Source of the DNA: Kitasatospora atroaurantiaca
GTDB lineage: Bacteria > Actinomycetota > Actinomycetes > Streptomycetales > Streptomycetaceae
DNA: 64,000 bases
NCBI RefSeq assembly: GCF_007828955.1
Contig: NZ_VIVR01000001.1
Span: 1,922,001 to 1,986,000 of the forward strand
Direction: 5' to 3'
Below are positions 51,429-60,526 of the stretch, in pieces. The position numbers and the translations under genes are program-made. Below the pieces are notes generated by a model. The model searched no databases. It was not told where the DNA came from and saw nothing but the letters and a program-made list of their open reading frames with translations. How positions within the stretch are numbered: the stretch's first letter is position 1; each line of letters starts with the position of its first letter.

Positions 51429-53236
51429 TGGGCCGCCATCGCGAGGTTCGCGCCGCCTCCGGGCGCGCCCTGCTCGCCGGCCAACTGGCCACCACCCGGC
51501 CCGCGTTGGTGCGGGTGCTGGCCTGGTCCACGGTGGAGGCGCTGCCCGCGCTGCTCTCCGGCATCCTGCTCTCGGCCGCGGCCGACCAGGGCTTCCTGGC
51601 CGGCCGGCTCGGCGTCGGCTGCCTCTGGCTGGCCGCGCTCGGGGCGGCCGCCGCCGTCCGGGCGTACGCCGCCCGCGCGGTGTTCCCGTACGTCGCCGCC
51701 GTGGTGGAGCCGCTGCGCGACGCCCTGGTCGTCCGGGTCGTGCACGGCGCGCTCGCCCGGCCCGAGGCGGGCCCGGCGGAGGTCGCCAGGCTGACCGAAC
51801 AGGTCGAATCCGCCCGCCAGTTGACCGCCACCCTGCTGCGGACCCTGCGCGGCGTCGGGGTGACGCTGGTGGCAGCGCTGCTCGGGCTCACCCTGCTCGC
51901 GCCCGTCACCCTGCCGCTGGTCCTGCCGCCGCTGATCGTCGCCGGCTGGCTCTTCGTCCGGCTGCTCGGCCCGCTGGTGGCACGCCGGCGCGCGGTGGTG
52001 ATCGCCGACGAACGGGTGGCCGCCGAAGCCGGCCTCGCCTTCGAAGGGCTCCGCGACCTCACCGCCTGCGGCGCACAGCAGCGCATCGGCGAGGCCGTCG
52101 GAGCCACCATCGAGGCCCAGGGGGACGCGGTCCGTTCGCTCGGCCGGGCCGCCGCACTCCGCTCGCTCACCGTGGCACTCGGCGGCCGGCTCCCCGTCCT
52201 CGCCGTGGTGGCGGCTACCCCGTGGCTGGTCGACCGGCACTGGCTGACGGCCGGCCAGGTGCTCGGCGTGGCGGCCTATCTGCTGCAGCAACTGGAGCCC
52301 GCGGTAAGGACCTTGGCCGGGATGGCCGGCGGATGGGTGCTGGAGCTCGCCGTCGTCCTCGACCGCCTGGCCGCTGTCCAGGTCCCGGCCCCGGCCTCCG
52401 ACCAGGCCGCCGAAGCCCTCGAAGCCCCCGACGCCGGCGGCCCCGCCGTACGCGTCACCGGCCTGCACCACGCCCACGGGCCGCTCGCCCGGCCCGTCCT
52501 CGCGGGCCTCGATCTGGAGCTGGCGCCGGGCGAGCACCTCGCCGTGGTCGGCCCCAGCGGCGCGGGCAAATCGACGCTCGCCGCCCTGCTGGCGGGCCTG
52601 CTCCCGCCGCAGCGCGGCGAGGTGTCGGTCGGCGGCGTCCAGCCGCATCTGCTCCCCGGCCCACTCCGCGCAAGCCGGCTGGCGCTGGTCCCGCAGGAGG
52701 CGTACGTCTTCGCGGGTACCGTGCGCGAGAACCTCGGCTGGCTGAATCCGGAGGCCGATGACGCCCAACTCGCCCGCGCGGTCGCTCTGCTGGGAGCAGA
52801 GGAGTTGGTGGCCCGGCTCGGCGGGCCGGACGGTGTGCTGCCCGACCCGGCCGCCCTCTCGGCCGGCGAGCGCCAACTCCTCGCGCTGGTCCGGACGTAT
52901 CTCTCCCCCGCCCCCGTGGTGGTGCTCGACGAGGCGACCTGCCACCTGGACCCGGCGGCCGAGGCCCGGGCCGAGGAGGCCTTCGCCGCGCGGCCGGGCA
53001 CCCTGGTGGTGATCGCCCACCGGATCGGCTCGGCACTGCGGGCCGATCGGGTGCTTCTGCTGGATTCCGGCCACTGCCTGACCGCCCGCCACGGCGACCT
53101 CCAGGTACTCTCCCCGCTCTACCGCGAACTGGTCGGCCACTGGCTGGGATCGGCCCCGTCCGGCGGTTCCGGCGGTGAGCGGACGGCGGAACCGCAGGCC
53201 ACCGGACCGGCGTCGACCATGCCGGGCCGATGGTGA
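51428..53236 (+). CDS. Lanthipeptide ABC transporter 2 (permease-ATPase)
   Basis: 602 residues, same type as transporter 1: hydrophobic N-terminal half, then GPSGAGKST (about 376), LSAGERQLLALV, VVVLDEATCHLD and VVIAHRIGSA. The signature has SAGE instead of SGGQ, so one of the two sites may be the weaker one. The ATG overlaps the 15-codon ORF stop. Its C-terminus has a Gly/Ser-rich tail of 30 residues. Confidence 0.88.
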   Translation: MGRHREVRAASGRALLAGQLATTRPALVRVLAWSTVEALPALLSGILLSAAADQGFLAGRLGVGCLWLAALGAAAAVRAYAARAVFPYVAAVVEPLRDALVVRVVHGALARPEAGPAEVARLTEQVESARQLTATLLRTLRGVGVTLVAALLGLTLLAPVTLPLVLPPLIVAGWLFVRLLGPLVARRRAVVIADERVAAEAGLAFEGLRDLTACGAQQRIGEAVGATIEAQGDAVRSLGRAAALRSLTVALGGRLPVLAVVAATPWLVDRHWLTAGQVLGVAAYLLQQLEPAVRTLAGMAGGWVLELAVVLDRLAAVQVPAPASDQAAEALEAPDAGGPAVRVTGLHHAHGPLARPVLAGLDLELAPGEHLAVVGPSGAGKSTLAALLAGLLPPQRGEVSVGGVQPHLLPGPLRASRLALVPQEAYVFAGTVRENLGWLNPEADDAQLARAVALLGAEELVARLGGPDGVLPDPAALSAGERQLLALVRTYLSPAPVVVLDEATCHLDPAAEARAEEAFAARPGTLVVIAHRIGSALRADRVLLLDSGHCLTARHGDLQVLSPLYRELVGHWLGSAPSGGSGGERTAEPQATGPASTMPGRW

Positions 53237-53348
53237 TCTCGCTACGTCCCCGTCCGATCCGGCCGATATGGTGGCCCCCGTACAGGCCGTGACGCTTCCG
53301 GCACAGGCACGTCTCGCGCCGTCGGCGAAGCGCCTCGGCCCGATGACC

Positions 53349-53364
53349 GGTGCCACGTGGCACC
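53349..53364. promoter_or_regulatory. Perfect 16-bp palindrome with CACGTG core
   Basis: GGTGCCACGTGGCACC ends 36 bp before the ATG of the HGRHR peptide gene. It is a candidate operator in its promoter. Confidence 0.55.
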
Positions 53365-53400
53365 ACAGACCCGCAACCCCGCACGGAGAAGACGAAGCTG

Positions 53401-53556
53401 ATGTCCGAAACCCTCACCGACACCACCGAGCACGACAGCACCGCGCCCGGCGCCGACGAGGCCACGGCCGCGGACACCGCGCACGGTCGGCACCGGGGCG
53501 TGACCGCGCCCGACGACACCGCCGACGCCGACCCGCACGGCCGCCACCGCCGCTGA
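53401..53556 (+). CDS. Small HGRHR-repeat peptide, 51 aa
   Basis: Begins MSETLTDTTEHDSTAPG, rich in Thr, Asp and Ala. HGRHR occurs at 28-32 and again at 46-50, 18 residues apart. A GGAGAAGACG ribosome site precedes the ATG. No Cys. It may belong to the lanthipeptide locus or be an independent small protein; the tail repeats look like a nucleic-acid- or metal-binding patch or a modification substrate. No family is recognised. Confidence 0.6.
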   Translation: MSETLTDTTEHDSTAPGADEATAADTAHGRHRGVTAPDDTADADPHGRHRR

Positions 53557-53562
53557 GCCTCC

Positions 53563-53583
53563 GTCCCTCCGGCCGAGAGGGAC
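53563..53583 (+). terminator. Hairpin terminator after the HGRHR gene
   Basis: 7-bp arms (53563-53569 and 53577-53583), six bp after the stop. Confidence 0.55.
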
Positions 53584-53611
53584 GAACAGGGGGCTCGGGC
53601 AGTTGATCAAA

Positions 53612-53627
53612 CAGTTCCCCGCGCCCC
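53612..53627. repeat. Second copy of the dispersed 16-bp element
   Basis: Exact inverted match to 8840-8855, here between convergent genes at the 3' end of the lanthipeptide locus. Confidence 0.7.
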
Positions 53628-53653
53628 CTGAGGTTGCCGGTCGGCCGGACCGG

Positions 53654-54730
53654 TCAGTCCAGCGTGATGACCGTCCGCAGCGCCTCGCCGCTGCGCATCT
53701 GCGCGATCGCCTCGTTCACCTCGGCCAGCCCGACCCGGTGGGTGATCATCCCCGCCAGGTCGAGGCGCCCTGCCCGCCAGAGCTCGACCGCCCGCGCGGC
53801 CGTCCGCCGGACGTCGTCGCCCCCGTACATCGAGGGCAGGATGCGCTTCTCGTTGAAGAACAGCTCGCCCATGCTGAACTGGACCAGGTCCTCCTTCGGC
53901 CCGGCCCCGATCACGACCACCGCACCACCGCGCCGCGCGGCGTCGTAGGCGGCACGGACGGTGCTCGCGCGGCCGACCGCCTCGAAGACGTAGTCGTAGC
54001 CGCCCGCCTCCTGGCTCTTCGCGGCGGCCTTGAGCCCCTCGGGAGCGATGGCCTCGGTGGCCCCGAACCCGAGCGCCCGCTCGCGCCGCGACTCCACCGG
54101 GTCGACCACGGTGATCTGCGCAGCCCCGCAGATCCGCGCGCCCTGCACGGCCGCGATGCCGACCCCGCCCGCGCCGATCACGGCGACCGAGGAGCCCGGC
54201 TCCACCCGCGCGGTGTTGACGGCCGCGCCCAGTCCGGTGGTCACACCGCAGCCGATCAGTGCCGCCAGCTCGTACGGCATGTCGGCGGGCACCTTGATCA
54301 CGCTGTCGGCGGTGACCACCACCTCCTCGGCGAAGGTGCCGGTGCTGTAGAAGCCGGAGGCGTCGGTGCCGCCGAAGCGGAAGCCCGGGGTGCCGAGCCG
54401 CCGCAGGCTGCTGACGCAGAGGTGGGCCTGGCCGCGCAGACAGTGCGGGCAGGCACCGCAGGGCGGCATCCAGCAGAGCACCACCCGGTCCCCGACCGCG
54501 ACGCCGGCCACACCCTCGCCGACCTCGGTCACGTCCCCCGCTCCCTCGTGCCCCGGCACGAACGGCGCCGGCTGCGGCAGGACCCCGCTCATCGCCGACA
54601 GGTCCGAGTGGCACAGACTGGTCGCACGGAGCCGTACCCGCACCTTCCCCGCCCCGAAGCCGACCGCCTCGACGTCGTCGCGGACCTCCAGCTTGTCCTG
54701 GCCGATCTCGTGCAGGATCGCTGCGCGCAT
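53654..54730 (-). CDS. Zinc-dependent alcohol dehydrogenase (MDR family)
   Basis: 358 residues. Catalytic zinc: Cys in TSLCHSDLSAM (about residue 40) and PGHEGAGDV; structural zinc: CGACPHCLRGQAHLC, four cysteines. NAD binding GAGGVGIAAVQGA, followed by an Asp typical of NAD preference. The sequence type is that of class III/mycothiol-like and aryl alcohol dehydrogenases in actinobacteria. The frame is open far upstream; ATG 54730 (MRAAILHEIG) is the family start. A KstR-like palindrome sits 50 bp upstream. Confidence 0.92.
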   Translation of the reverse strand: MRAAILHEIGQDKLEVRDDVEAVGFGAGKVRVRLRATSLCHSDLSAMSGVLPQPAPFVPGHEGAGDVTEVGEGVAGVAVGDRVVLCWMPPCGACPHCLRGQAHLCVSSLRRLGTPGFRFGGTDASGFYSTGTFAEEVVVTADSVIKVPADMPYELAALIGCGVTTGLGAAVNTARVEPGSSVAVIGAGGVGIAAVQGARICGAAQITVVDPVESRRERALGFGATEAIAPEGLKAAAKSQEAGGYDYVFEAVGRASTVRAAYDAARRGGAVVVIGAGPKEDLVQFSMGELFFNEKRILPSMYGGDDVRRTAARAVELWRAGRLDLAGMITHRVGLAEVNEAIAQMRSGEALRTVITLD

Positions 54731-54780
54731 GTGGCTGCTCCCGGGTTCGCCCTCTGGTGAGGGAAGCCTACGAGACGGAG

Positions 54781-54804
54781 CTTTCTGGAACCAGTTCCAG
54801 AAAG
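54781..54804. promoter_or_regulatory. 24-bp palindrome matching the KstR consensus format
   Basis: 11-bp arms around CA, with TGGAACCAGTTCCA in the centre, which fits TnnAACnnGTTnnA. It lies between the divergent dehydrogenase and M48 genes, 22 bp before the M48 ATG. Confidence 0.6.
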
Positions 54805-54826
54805 GACCCTGGCATGATCTCCGTTC

Positions 54827-56140
54827 ATGCCCGCCACCGAGGTCGCCACCCCTCACACCTGCCCGGACTGCGCAGCCGTTCTCGACGTCGACGAGCGTTT
54901 CCCGGCCTGGTGCCCGGCCTGCGAGTGGAACCTGTCCACCGAAGCCGCGCCCGTCGCGCAGCGGAAGCGGGGTGAGAAGCGCCGCCAACGCCGCGAGGCC
55001 GCCCGCAAGCGCGCCGTCCGGGCCCGTGTCGAGAAGGTGTACGAGTCGCTGGTGAGCGACGCGCCGCGTCGCTCCGACGGCGCCTGGCTCGCCGCCGTCG
55101 CGATCGCCGGGCTGATCCACCTGGTGACGCTCTGCGTGCTCGCCGGATCGGTTGCATTGCTCTCCACGGGGACCTGGCCATTGCGCGTCATCGGCCTGCT
55201 CGGCCTGGCCGTCGCCTTCATGCTTCGCCCCCGGTTCGGCCGGTTGCGCCACGACGAGACGAGCCTGCGCCGCAGCGACGCCCCCGCGCTCTACGGTCTG
55301 GCCGACCGGGTGGCCGCAGCCGTCGGCACCAGGCCGGTGGACATGATCCGAGTGACCGACGACTTCAACGCGGGCTTCGGCAGGTTCGGGCTGCGCCGTC
55401 GCAGCGTGCTGCGCCTCGGGCTGCCGCTCTGGGTACCGCTGACCCCGCAGCAGCGCGTCGCCCTGCTGGGGCACGAGTTCGGACACGACGTCAACGGTGA
55501 CCACCGCAGCCGCCTGTGGCTGCGCACCGCGCTCGATGCCCTCATCGAGTGGTACCACCTCACCACCCCCGACCGGAGCGACGCCTGGTCCGGCGGCGGC
55601 TTCATCGGGGGCGTCGCGTCCTTGGTCACCGCCCCGCTGCTGTGGGTGGTCAACCGGCTGGTCCTCGGGGTCCTGCTCCTGCTCGACCGGCTGACCACCC
55701 GCTCCGGACAGGGCGCCGAGTACCGTGCCGATGGCCTCGCCGCCGAGGTGGGCTCGACCGCCGCCGCCAAGGGTCTGCTGGAGATGCTGTTGCTGAAGCA
55801 GAGCGCCGAGACGGTGATGATGCGCTTCCGCACGCTGCCCCGCACGCGCCGCGGTCCGGTGCCGACCGACCGGCGGCCGGCCGTGGACCTCTGGACCGAG
55901 CTGACCGAACAGCTGGCCTCTCTGCCACCGCTGGAACGCGAACGCCGCCTCCGGCTCTCCGCGCTCGACCTGGGCGCCGTGGACAGTACCCACCCGCCGA
56001 CCCATCTGCGGATCAGCATGGTCGACCGCCTTCCGGCCCGGGAACCGACCGTGACCGTCACCGCCGGGGAGTCCGCGGCGATCGAGGCCGAGCTGGCGGC
56101 GGCCCGTGAACGGGTGGTCAGGGGCCTGCTGGCGATCTGA
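54827..56140 (+). CDS. M48-family membrane metalloprotease with N-terminal zinc ribbon
   Basis: 437 residues. Two CPxC knuckles (CPDC at about 12 and CPAC near 29) form a small zinc ribbon; two helices follow around residues 88-128. The HEFGHD protease motif is near residue 222, with AEYRADGLAAEV supplying the downstream Glu of M48 proteins. The hydrophobic stretch around 265-290 is a third membrane region. It resembles HtpX/Ste24-type membrane proteases involved in envelope quality control. Confidence 0.9.
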   Translation: MPATEVATPHTCPDCAAVLDVDERFPAWCPACEWNLSTEAAPVAQRKRGEKRRQRREAARKRAVRARVEKVYESLVSDAPRRSDGAWLAAVAIAGLIHLVTLCVLAGSVALLSTGTWPLRVIGLLGLAVAFMLRPRFGRLRHDETSLRRSDAPALYGLADRVAAAVGTRPVDMIRVTDDFNAGFGRFGLRRRSVLRLGLPLWVPLTPQQRVALLGHEFGHDVNGDHRSRLWLRTALDALIEWYHLTTPDRSDAWSGGGFIGGVASLVTAPLLWVVNRLVLGVLLLLDRLTTRSGQGAEYRADGLAAEVGSTAAAKGLLEMLLLKQSAETVMMRFRTLPRTRRGPVPTDRRPAVDLWTELTEQLASLPPLERERRLRLSALDLGAVDSTHPPTHLRISMVDRLPAREPTVTVTAGESAAIEAELAAARERVVRGLLAI

Positions 56141-56226
56141 GGACCGACCCGGGGCAGCCGACAGCCGACGCCCTACCGTCGAGTAGGGTCCAGGAACCCA
56201 CCCGCACAGCAGCAAGGAGCAGCGCC

Positions 56227-56880
56227 ATGACCGACCTCCGGGAGAGCAGCCGACCGGCGCCCGAGGTGCTTGCGGCCTTCGAGGCGGCGACCGGGTTCAT
56301 GCCGGTGGACGAGGGGCTGGCGCTGTATGCGGCGGCGGTCGAGGCGGCCGGGCGGACGGGCCTGCCGGTGCTGGAGATCGGTACGTACTGCGGGCGGTCG
56401 GCGATCCTGCTGGCCGACGCCGCCCGGGCGGCCGGGACGGTGGCGCTGACGGTGGACCACCACCGGGGCTCGGAGGAGCAGCAGCCGGGCTGGGAGTACC
56501 ACGACCCGACCCTGGTCGACCCCGAGGTCGGTCTGATGGACACCCTGCCGAGCTTCCGCCGCACGCTGCACCGCGCCGGTCTCGAGGAGTACGTGATCGC
56601 CCTGGTGGGCCGGTCGCCGCAGGTAGCCGCCGTGTGGGGCGGCAGGCTGGCGCTGGTCTTCATCGACGGCGGGCACACCGACGAGCACGCCACGGGCGAC
56701 TACGAGGGCTGGGTGCAGCACCTCGCCGAGGACGGGCTGCTCGTGGTGCACGACGTGTTCCCGGACCCGGCCGACGGCGGCCAGGCCCCGTACCGGGTCT
56801 TCCTGCGGGCGCTCGCCGAGGGCTTCGAAGAGGTCTCGGTCACCGGTTCACTCCGGGTGCTCCGCCGGACGAAGGCATAG
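56227..56880 (+). CDS. Class I SAM methyltransferase-fold protein
   Basis: 217 residues. LPVLEIGTYCGRSAILLADAARAAG is motif I with the GTYCGRS variant seen in O-methyltransferases and cephalosporin hydroxylase-like proteins. LALVFIDGGHTDEHATGDYEGW and DGLLVVHDVFPDP are the Asp/His-rich post motifs. Activity as a methyltransferase or related enzyme is likely, the substrate unknown. AGCAAGGAG precedes the ATG. Confidence 0.85.
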   Translation: MTDLRESSRPAPEVLAAFEAATGFMPVDEGLALYAAAVEAAGRTGLPVLEIGTYCGRSAILLADAARAAGTVALTVDHHRGSEEQQPGWEYHDPTLVDPEVGLMDTLPSFRRTLHRAGLEEYVIALVGRSPQVAAVWGGRLALVFIDGGHTDEHATGDYEGWVQHLAEDGLLVVHDVFPDPADGGQAPYRVFLRALAEGFEEVSVTGSLRVLRRTKA

Positions 56881-57080
56881 CCCCACCCGAAGATCCTCAG
56901 GCTCCTGCGGGCACGATCGTCCATGCTTTAACGTCATCCCACAGGCCGGATCCACCGGGTGCCGCCGTACCCTCCGCCGGGAACGGCCGGTACGGTGTCG
57001 GCGAACACCCGGACGATGCGGCACTCACACGTGCGGTCACCGACGACGCGCGAGACGACAGCGGGGGCGAGGGCGAGGGC

Positions 57081-58388
57081 ATGACCGACCAGGACAACAC
57101 CGCGCCGGCGGTCTGGGATCCCACCGCGCGCGGAGGCGCCGGTGGGTGGGTGCGGCGCAAGCCGTCGCAGGACGCGGCGACGGTGCACCAGCCGATGGTC
57201 CCGCCGCCGCACGTACCCCCTCAGGCGCCGCCCCCGCCTCCCCCCGGCTCGGCCGACGACCAGGGCCCGCCGCTCGCGGCCCGCCCGTACCTGCCGCCGA
57301 CGGCCCCGCCACCTCCGGCCCCGCCCGCCGGTTACGGGTACCCGCCGCCGCACCCGCAGACCGCCCCGGCTCCTCCGGCCGCCCCCGCCGCGCCGCCCGC
57401 CCCGCCCGGCGGCTTCCCGGGCCACGCCGTGGGCCAGGCCCCGCACCCGGCCTTCCCGAACGCCGGACCGGCCCCCGCCACGCAGCCCGGCTTCCCCGCC
57501 GCCGCGCAGCCACCGTTCCCCCCGCCCGGCCGGCCACCGTTCCCGCAGCCGCAGCAGCCACCACAGCAGCCGCACTCCCCGCAGCCGTACCAGCAGCCGT
57601 ACCCGCCGCAGCCCCCGCAGCCCGTCGGCTACCCGGGCCCGGCCGAGTACGGCGACTACGAGGAGGTCGCCCCGTACGACGACGAGCCGCGCCGCAGCCG
57701 TACGCCGCTGTACATCGCGCTCGGCGTGGCGATGGCCGTGATGCTCGGTGTGGGCGTGGTGTGGGTCGTCCAGGACACCGACGGTTCGAAGGACCAGGCT
57801 GCACCCGCCCCGGCCACCACCGCCCCGCAGTCCGCGCCCGCTCCCGCGCCCGGGCAGACGACCGGTGGGGCCGACCCCACCGCGAGCGGCTCCCCGAGCA
57901 CCTCGGCCGCCCCCGGCACCGGCCCGAACGCCGCCGCCCAGGCCAAGGCGCTGGACGACCTGCTCAGCCGGGGCGAGAGCGCGAAGGCGCCGATCGGCAA
58001 TGCGGTCGCCAAGGTGACCAGCTGCCCCGGGAAGGACGAGGTGAACAGCGCCGCCGAGGTCTTCGACGCCGGGGCCAAGCAGCGCGACCAACTGATCGCC
58101 GACCTGGTCAAGCTCGACCTGGGCGACCTGCCGGGCGGCACCGAGACCGCGCAGACCCTGCGCACCGCCTGGCAGCAGTCCGGCGACATCGACCGGGCCT
58201 ACGCCGCCTGGGCCCGTACCGTCAGCAGCCAGGGCTGCACCAACGACACCGCTCCGAGCACCGCCGACCTGAAGCGCGCCAACGAGCTCAACCCGCAGGC
58301 CACCCAGTCGAAGAAGGACTTCGTGGCGAAGTGGAACTCATTGGCCGGCACCTTCAACCTGGCACCGCGTACCTGGGACAGGATCTGA
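57081..58388 (+). CDS. Proline-rich single-pass membrane protein
   Basis: 435 residues. Residues 20-200 are low-complexity Pro/Ala/Gly/Gln (PPPPP, QPP, PQPYQQPYPPQ). A helix near 213-235 (PLYIALGVAMAVMLGVGVVWVV) anchors it, and the outside C-terminal domain is helical with two cysteines (TSCPGKDEV and SQGCTN), likely a disulphide. The open frame upstream includes the previous gene; ATG 57081 is the first good start. No known function. Confidence 0.72.
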   Translation: MTDQDNTAPAVWDPTARGGAGGWVRRKPSQDAATVHQPMVPPPHVPPQAPPPPPPGSADDQGPPLAARPYLPPTAPPPPAPPAGYGYPPPHPQTAPAPPAAPAAPPAPPGGFPGHAVGQAPHPAFPNAGPAPATQPGFPAAAQPPFPPPGRPPFPQPQQPPQQPHSPQPYQQPYPPQPPQPVGYPGPAEYGDYEEVAPYDDEPRRSRTPLYIALGVAMAVMLGVGVVWVVQDTDGSKDQAAPAPATTAPQSAPAPAPGQTTGGADPTASGSPSTSAAPGTGPNAAAQAKALDDLLSRGESAKAPIGNAVAKVTSCPGKDEVNSAAEVFDAGAKQRDQLIADLVKLDLGDLPGGTETAQTLRTAWQQSGDIDRAYAAWARTVSSQGCTNDTAPSTADLKRANELNPQATQSKKDFVAKWNSLAGTFNLAPRTWDRI

Positions 58389-58395
58389 ACCACCC

Positions 58396-59361
58396 GTGAC
58401 CGGCACCACCGACGAGCGGCCCGCACCCCGTCGCTCCACCCGCTTCCGCCTGACCGTCCTCGGCTGCGCCGTCCTGCCGCTGTGCTTCGCCGGCTGGCTG
58501 GGCTGGCAGGCCCTGGCGGGTGACGGGCCCGCGAGGGCCGCGGACACCTCGTCAGCCGTGCCCCCGACCTCCGACGTCACCTTCGACGCGCCGACCGCCT
58601 GGCCGACCGCCCTCGCCTCGGCCACCCCTTCACCAGGCGGCACCGCGTCACCCGCCACCACCGCGCCGGGCACAGCCGGTCACCCCCTGACCGGCCGGAC
58701 GGTCCTGCTCGACCCCGGCCACAACACCGGCAACGGCCGCCACACCACCGAGATCAACCGTCAGGTGGACATCGGCAACAGCCGCAAGGAGTGCGACACC
58801 ACCGGTACCTCGACCGACTCCGGGTACAGCGAGGCCGAGTACACCCTGGACGTGTCCCACCGCGCACGGGCGCTCCTGGAGGCGCGTGGCGCCAAGGTCG
58901 TGTTCACCCAGGACGGTGACCGTGCCTGGGGCCCCTGCATCGACGAGCGGGCCCGGATCGGCAACGACGCTCATGCCGACGCCGCCGTCTCGGTGCACGG
59001 CGACGGCGCCCCGGCCTCGGGCAGCGGCTTCCACGTGATCATGCCGGCCAAGGTGACGGCGGGTAAGGCCGACACCTCGGCGATCGTCGCGCCCTCCCAC
59101 CGGCTGGGGCTGCTGCTGCGCGACAGCTTCAAGGCCGCCACGGGCGAGCCGTACGCGGACTACATCGGCGAGCAGGCCCTGGACACCCGCAGCGACCTGG
59201 GCGGTCTGAACCTGTCCCGGATCCCGAAGGTGTTCATCGAGTGCGGCAACATGCGAAACTCGGGCGATGCCAAGCGGATGACGGACCCTCAGTGGCGCCA
59301 GCAGGCCGCCCAGGGCATCGCCGATGCGCTGACCGCCTATCTGACCACACCGGCGGGGTGA
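58396..59361 (+). CDS. N-acetylmuramoyl-L-alanine amidase (amidase_3)
   Basis: 321 residues from a GTG 8 bp after the preceding stop. N-terminal membrane or signal helix (LTVLGCAVLPLCFAGWLGW), a Thr/Ala/Pro linker, then the zinc amidase: LLDPGHN (His), YSEAEYTLD (Glu), SVHGDGAP (His) and VFIECGNMRN (Glu). It cleaves peptidoglycan stem peptides outside the cytoplasm; Rv3717-like. Confidence 0.93.
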   Translation: MTGTTDERPAPRRSTRFRLTVLGCAVLPLCFAGWLGWQALAGDGPARAADTSSAVPPTSDVTFDAPTAWPTALASATPSPGGTASPATTAPGTAGHPLTGRTVLLDPGHNTGNGRHTTEINRQVDIGNSRKECDTTGTSTDSGYSEAEYTLDVSHRARALLEARGAKVVFTQDGDRAWGPCIDERARIGNDAHADAAVSVHGDGAPASGSGFHVIMPAKVTAGKADTSAIVAPSHRLGLLLRDSFKAATGEPYADYIGEQALDTRSDLGGLNLSRIPKVFIECGNMRNSGDAKRMTDPQWRQQAAQGIADALTAYLTTPAG

Positions 59362-59492
59362 TCCCCGGGGAATCCCGGTGATTCGCCACGACTCGGCCCC
59401 GTTCCGGAGGCCGCTGTGCAGACGCGAAGAGCTTGGCCCTAGGCTTTTGCCCGACAATCGCCGTCCACGACACACCGACGAGGGGAACGTTA

Positions 59493-60455
59493 GTGAATCT
59501 GCGCGCTCTCACCAGGGGAGACGCCGCCGTCGCAGGTGCGGCCGTCCTGCTGCTCATCTCTTCCTTCATCCCGTTCTACGAGGCCAACACCTCGAACGGC
59601 AGGGAATGCTCCTCGCAGTGCTCACTCACCGTGTGGCACAGCGGCTTCCTGACGATTCTGGCCACGGTCTTCCTCACGGGCATCGCGTCCGCCGCGCTGA
59701 TCCTGCTGGCGCGCTTCCAGGGCGCGGAGGCCGAGACCCGGCTGATCGCCGGGCTGAAGCTCCGCCAGTGGGGTGTCGCCCTCGCGGTGCTCTCCGGCTG
59801 GGCGGGCCTGTGGTCCCTGTTCAACAACGGTGGCGGCTACATCTCGGCGGGCGAGAAGCAGAGCTCCGGCCGGATCAGCTACGACCCGTCGGACCTGGTC
59901 AACCACGGTTTCGGCGCCTGGCTCGCCTTCATCGCGGTGCTGGTCCTGGCGGGGGCGGCCGTGGCCACCCCGCTGGTGCCCGCGCTGCAGGCCCCGCTGC
60001 TGGCCGACCGGCCCGCCGCCCCGCAGGGCTACGCCGGCGCCCCGGCCGGCTACCAGGCCCCGGGCGGCCCCGGCGTCACCCAGCCCCTGCAGTACGGCTA
60101 CCCGGGCGCGCCCGCCGGCCAGGGCGGCGCCCCGGCATACGGCGGCCAGCCGCAGCCCGGCGGCTACGGCTACCCGACGCCCGGCCAGCCACAGGACCAC
60201 CAGCCCGCGGCCACGACGCCCATGCCGACCCCGGCCTCGGCGGCGCCCGCCGCGGACTTCGCCCCGTTCTGGTTCGCCGTGCCGGCGCCCCGCCAGCTCG
60301 CCTCCAAGGACAACCCGGCCGGCCCGCCGGTGGGCGAGCTCGTCCCGGGCACCTGGTACCTCGCGGTCGAGCAGCGCGGCGCGGCCCTGGTCGCCCAGCT
60401 GCAGGACGGCAGCCACGGTCTGCTCAGCGACACCTCGGGCATCCAGCGCGGCTGA
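59493..60455 (+). CDS. Four-helix membrane protein with Pro/Gly/Gln-rich tail
   Basis: About 320 residues from the GTG at 59493 with GAGGGGA upstream. Four hydrophobic helices (about residues 12-155) are followed by a QPQPGGYGYPTPGQP-type disordered tail and a C-terminal folded module (APFWFAVPAPRQLAS, GTWYLAVEQRGAALVAQL). No family function known. Promoter: TAGGCT near 59441. Confidence 0.75.
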   Translation: MNLRALTRGDAAVAGAAVLLLISSFIPFYEANTSNGRECSSQCSLTVWHSGFLTILATVFLTGIASAALILLARFQGAEAETRLIAGLKLRQWGVALAVLSGWAGLWSLFNNGGGYISAGEKQSSGRISYDPSDLVNHGFGAWLAFIAVLVLAGAAVATPLVPALQAPLLADRPAAPQGYAGAPAGYQAPGGPGVTQPLQYGYPGAPAGQGGAPAYGGQPQPGGYGYPTPGQPQDHQPAATTPMPTPASAAPAADFAPFWFAVPAPRQLASKDNPAGPPVGELVPGTWYLAVEQRGAALVAQLQDGSHGLLSDTSGIQRG

Positions 60456-60467
60456 TTCCCGCTCGGC

Positions 60468-60523
60468 GGGACACACAGAGGCGGGGCCGGGTTCTCGAAC
60501 CCGGCCCCGCCTCTGTGTGTCCC
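60468..60523. terminator. Perfect 27-bp hairpin between convergent genes
   Basis: Arms 60468-60494 and 60497-60523 match exactly with a two-base centre. It should stop transcription on both strands. Confidence 0.9.
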
Positions 60524-60526
60524 GTC

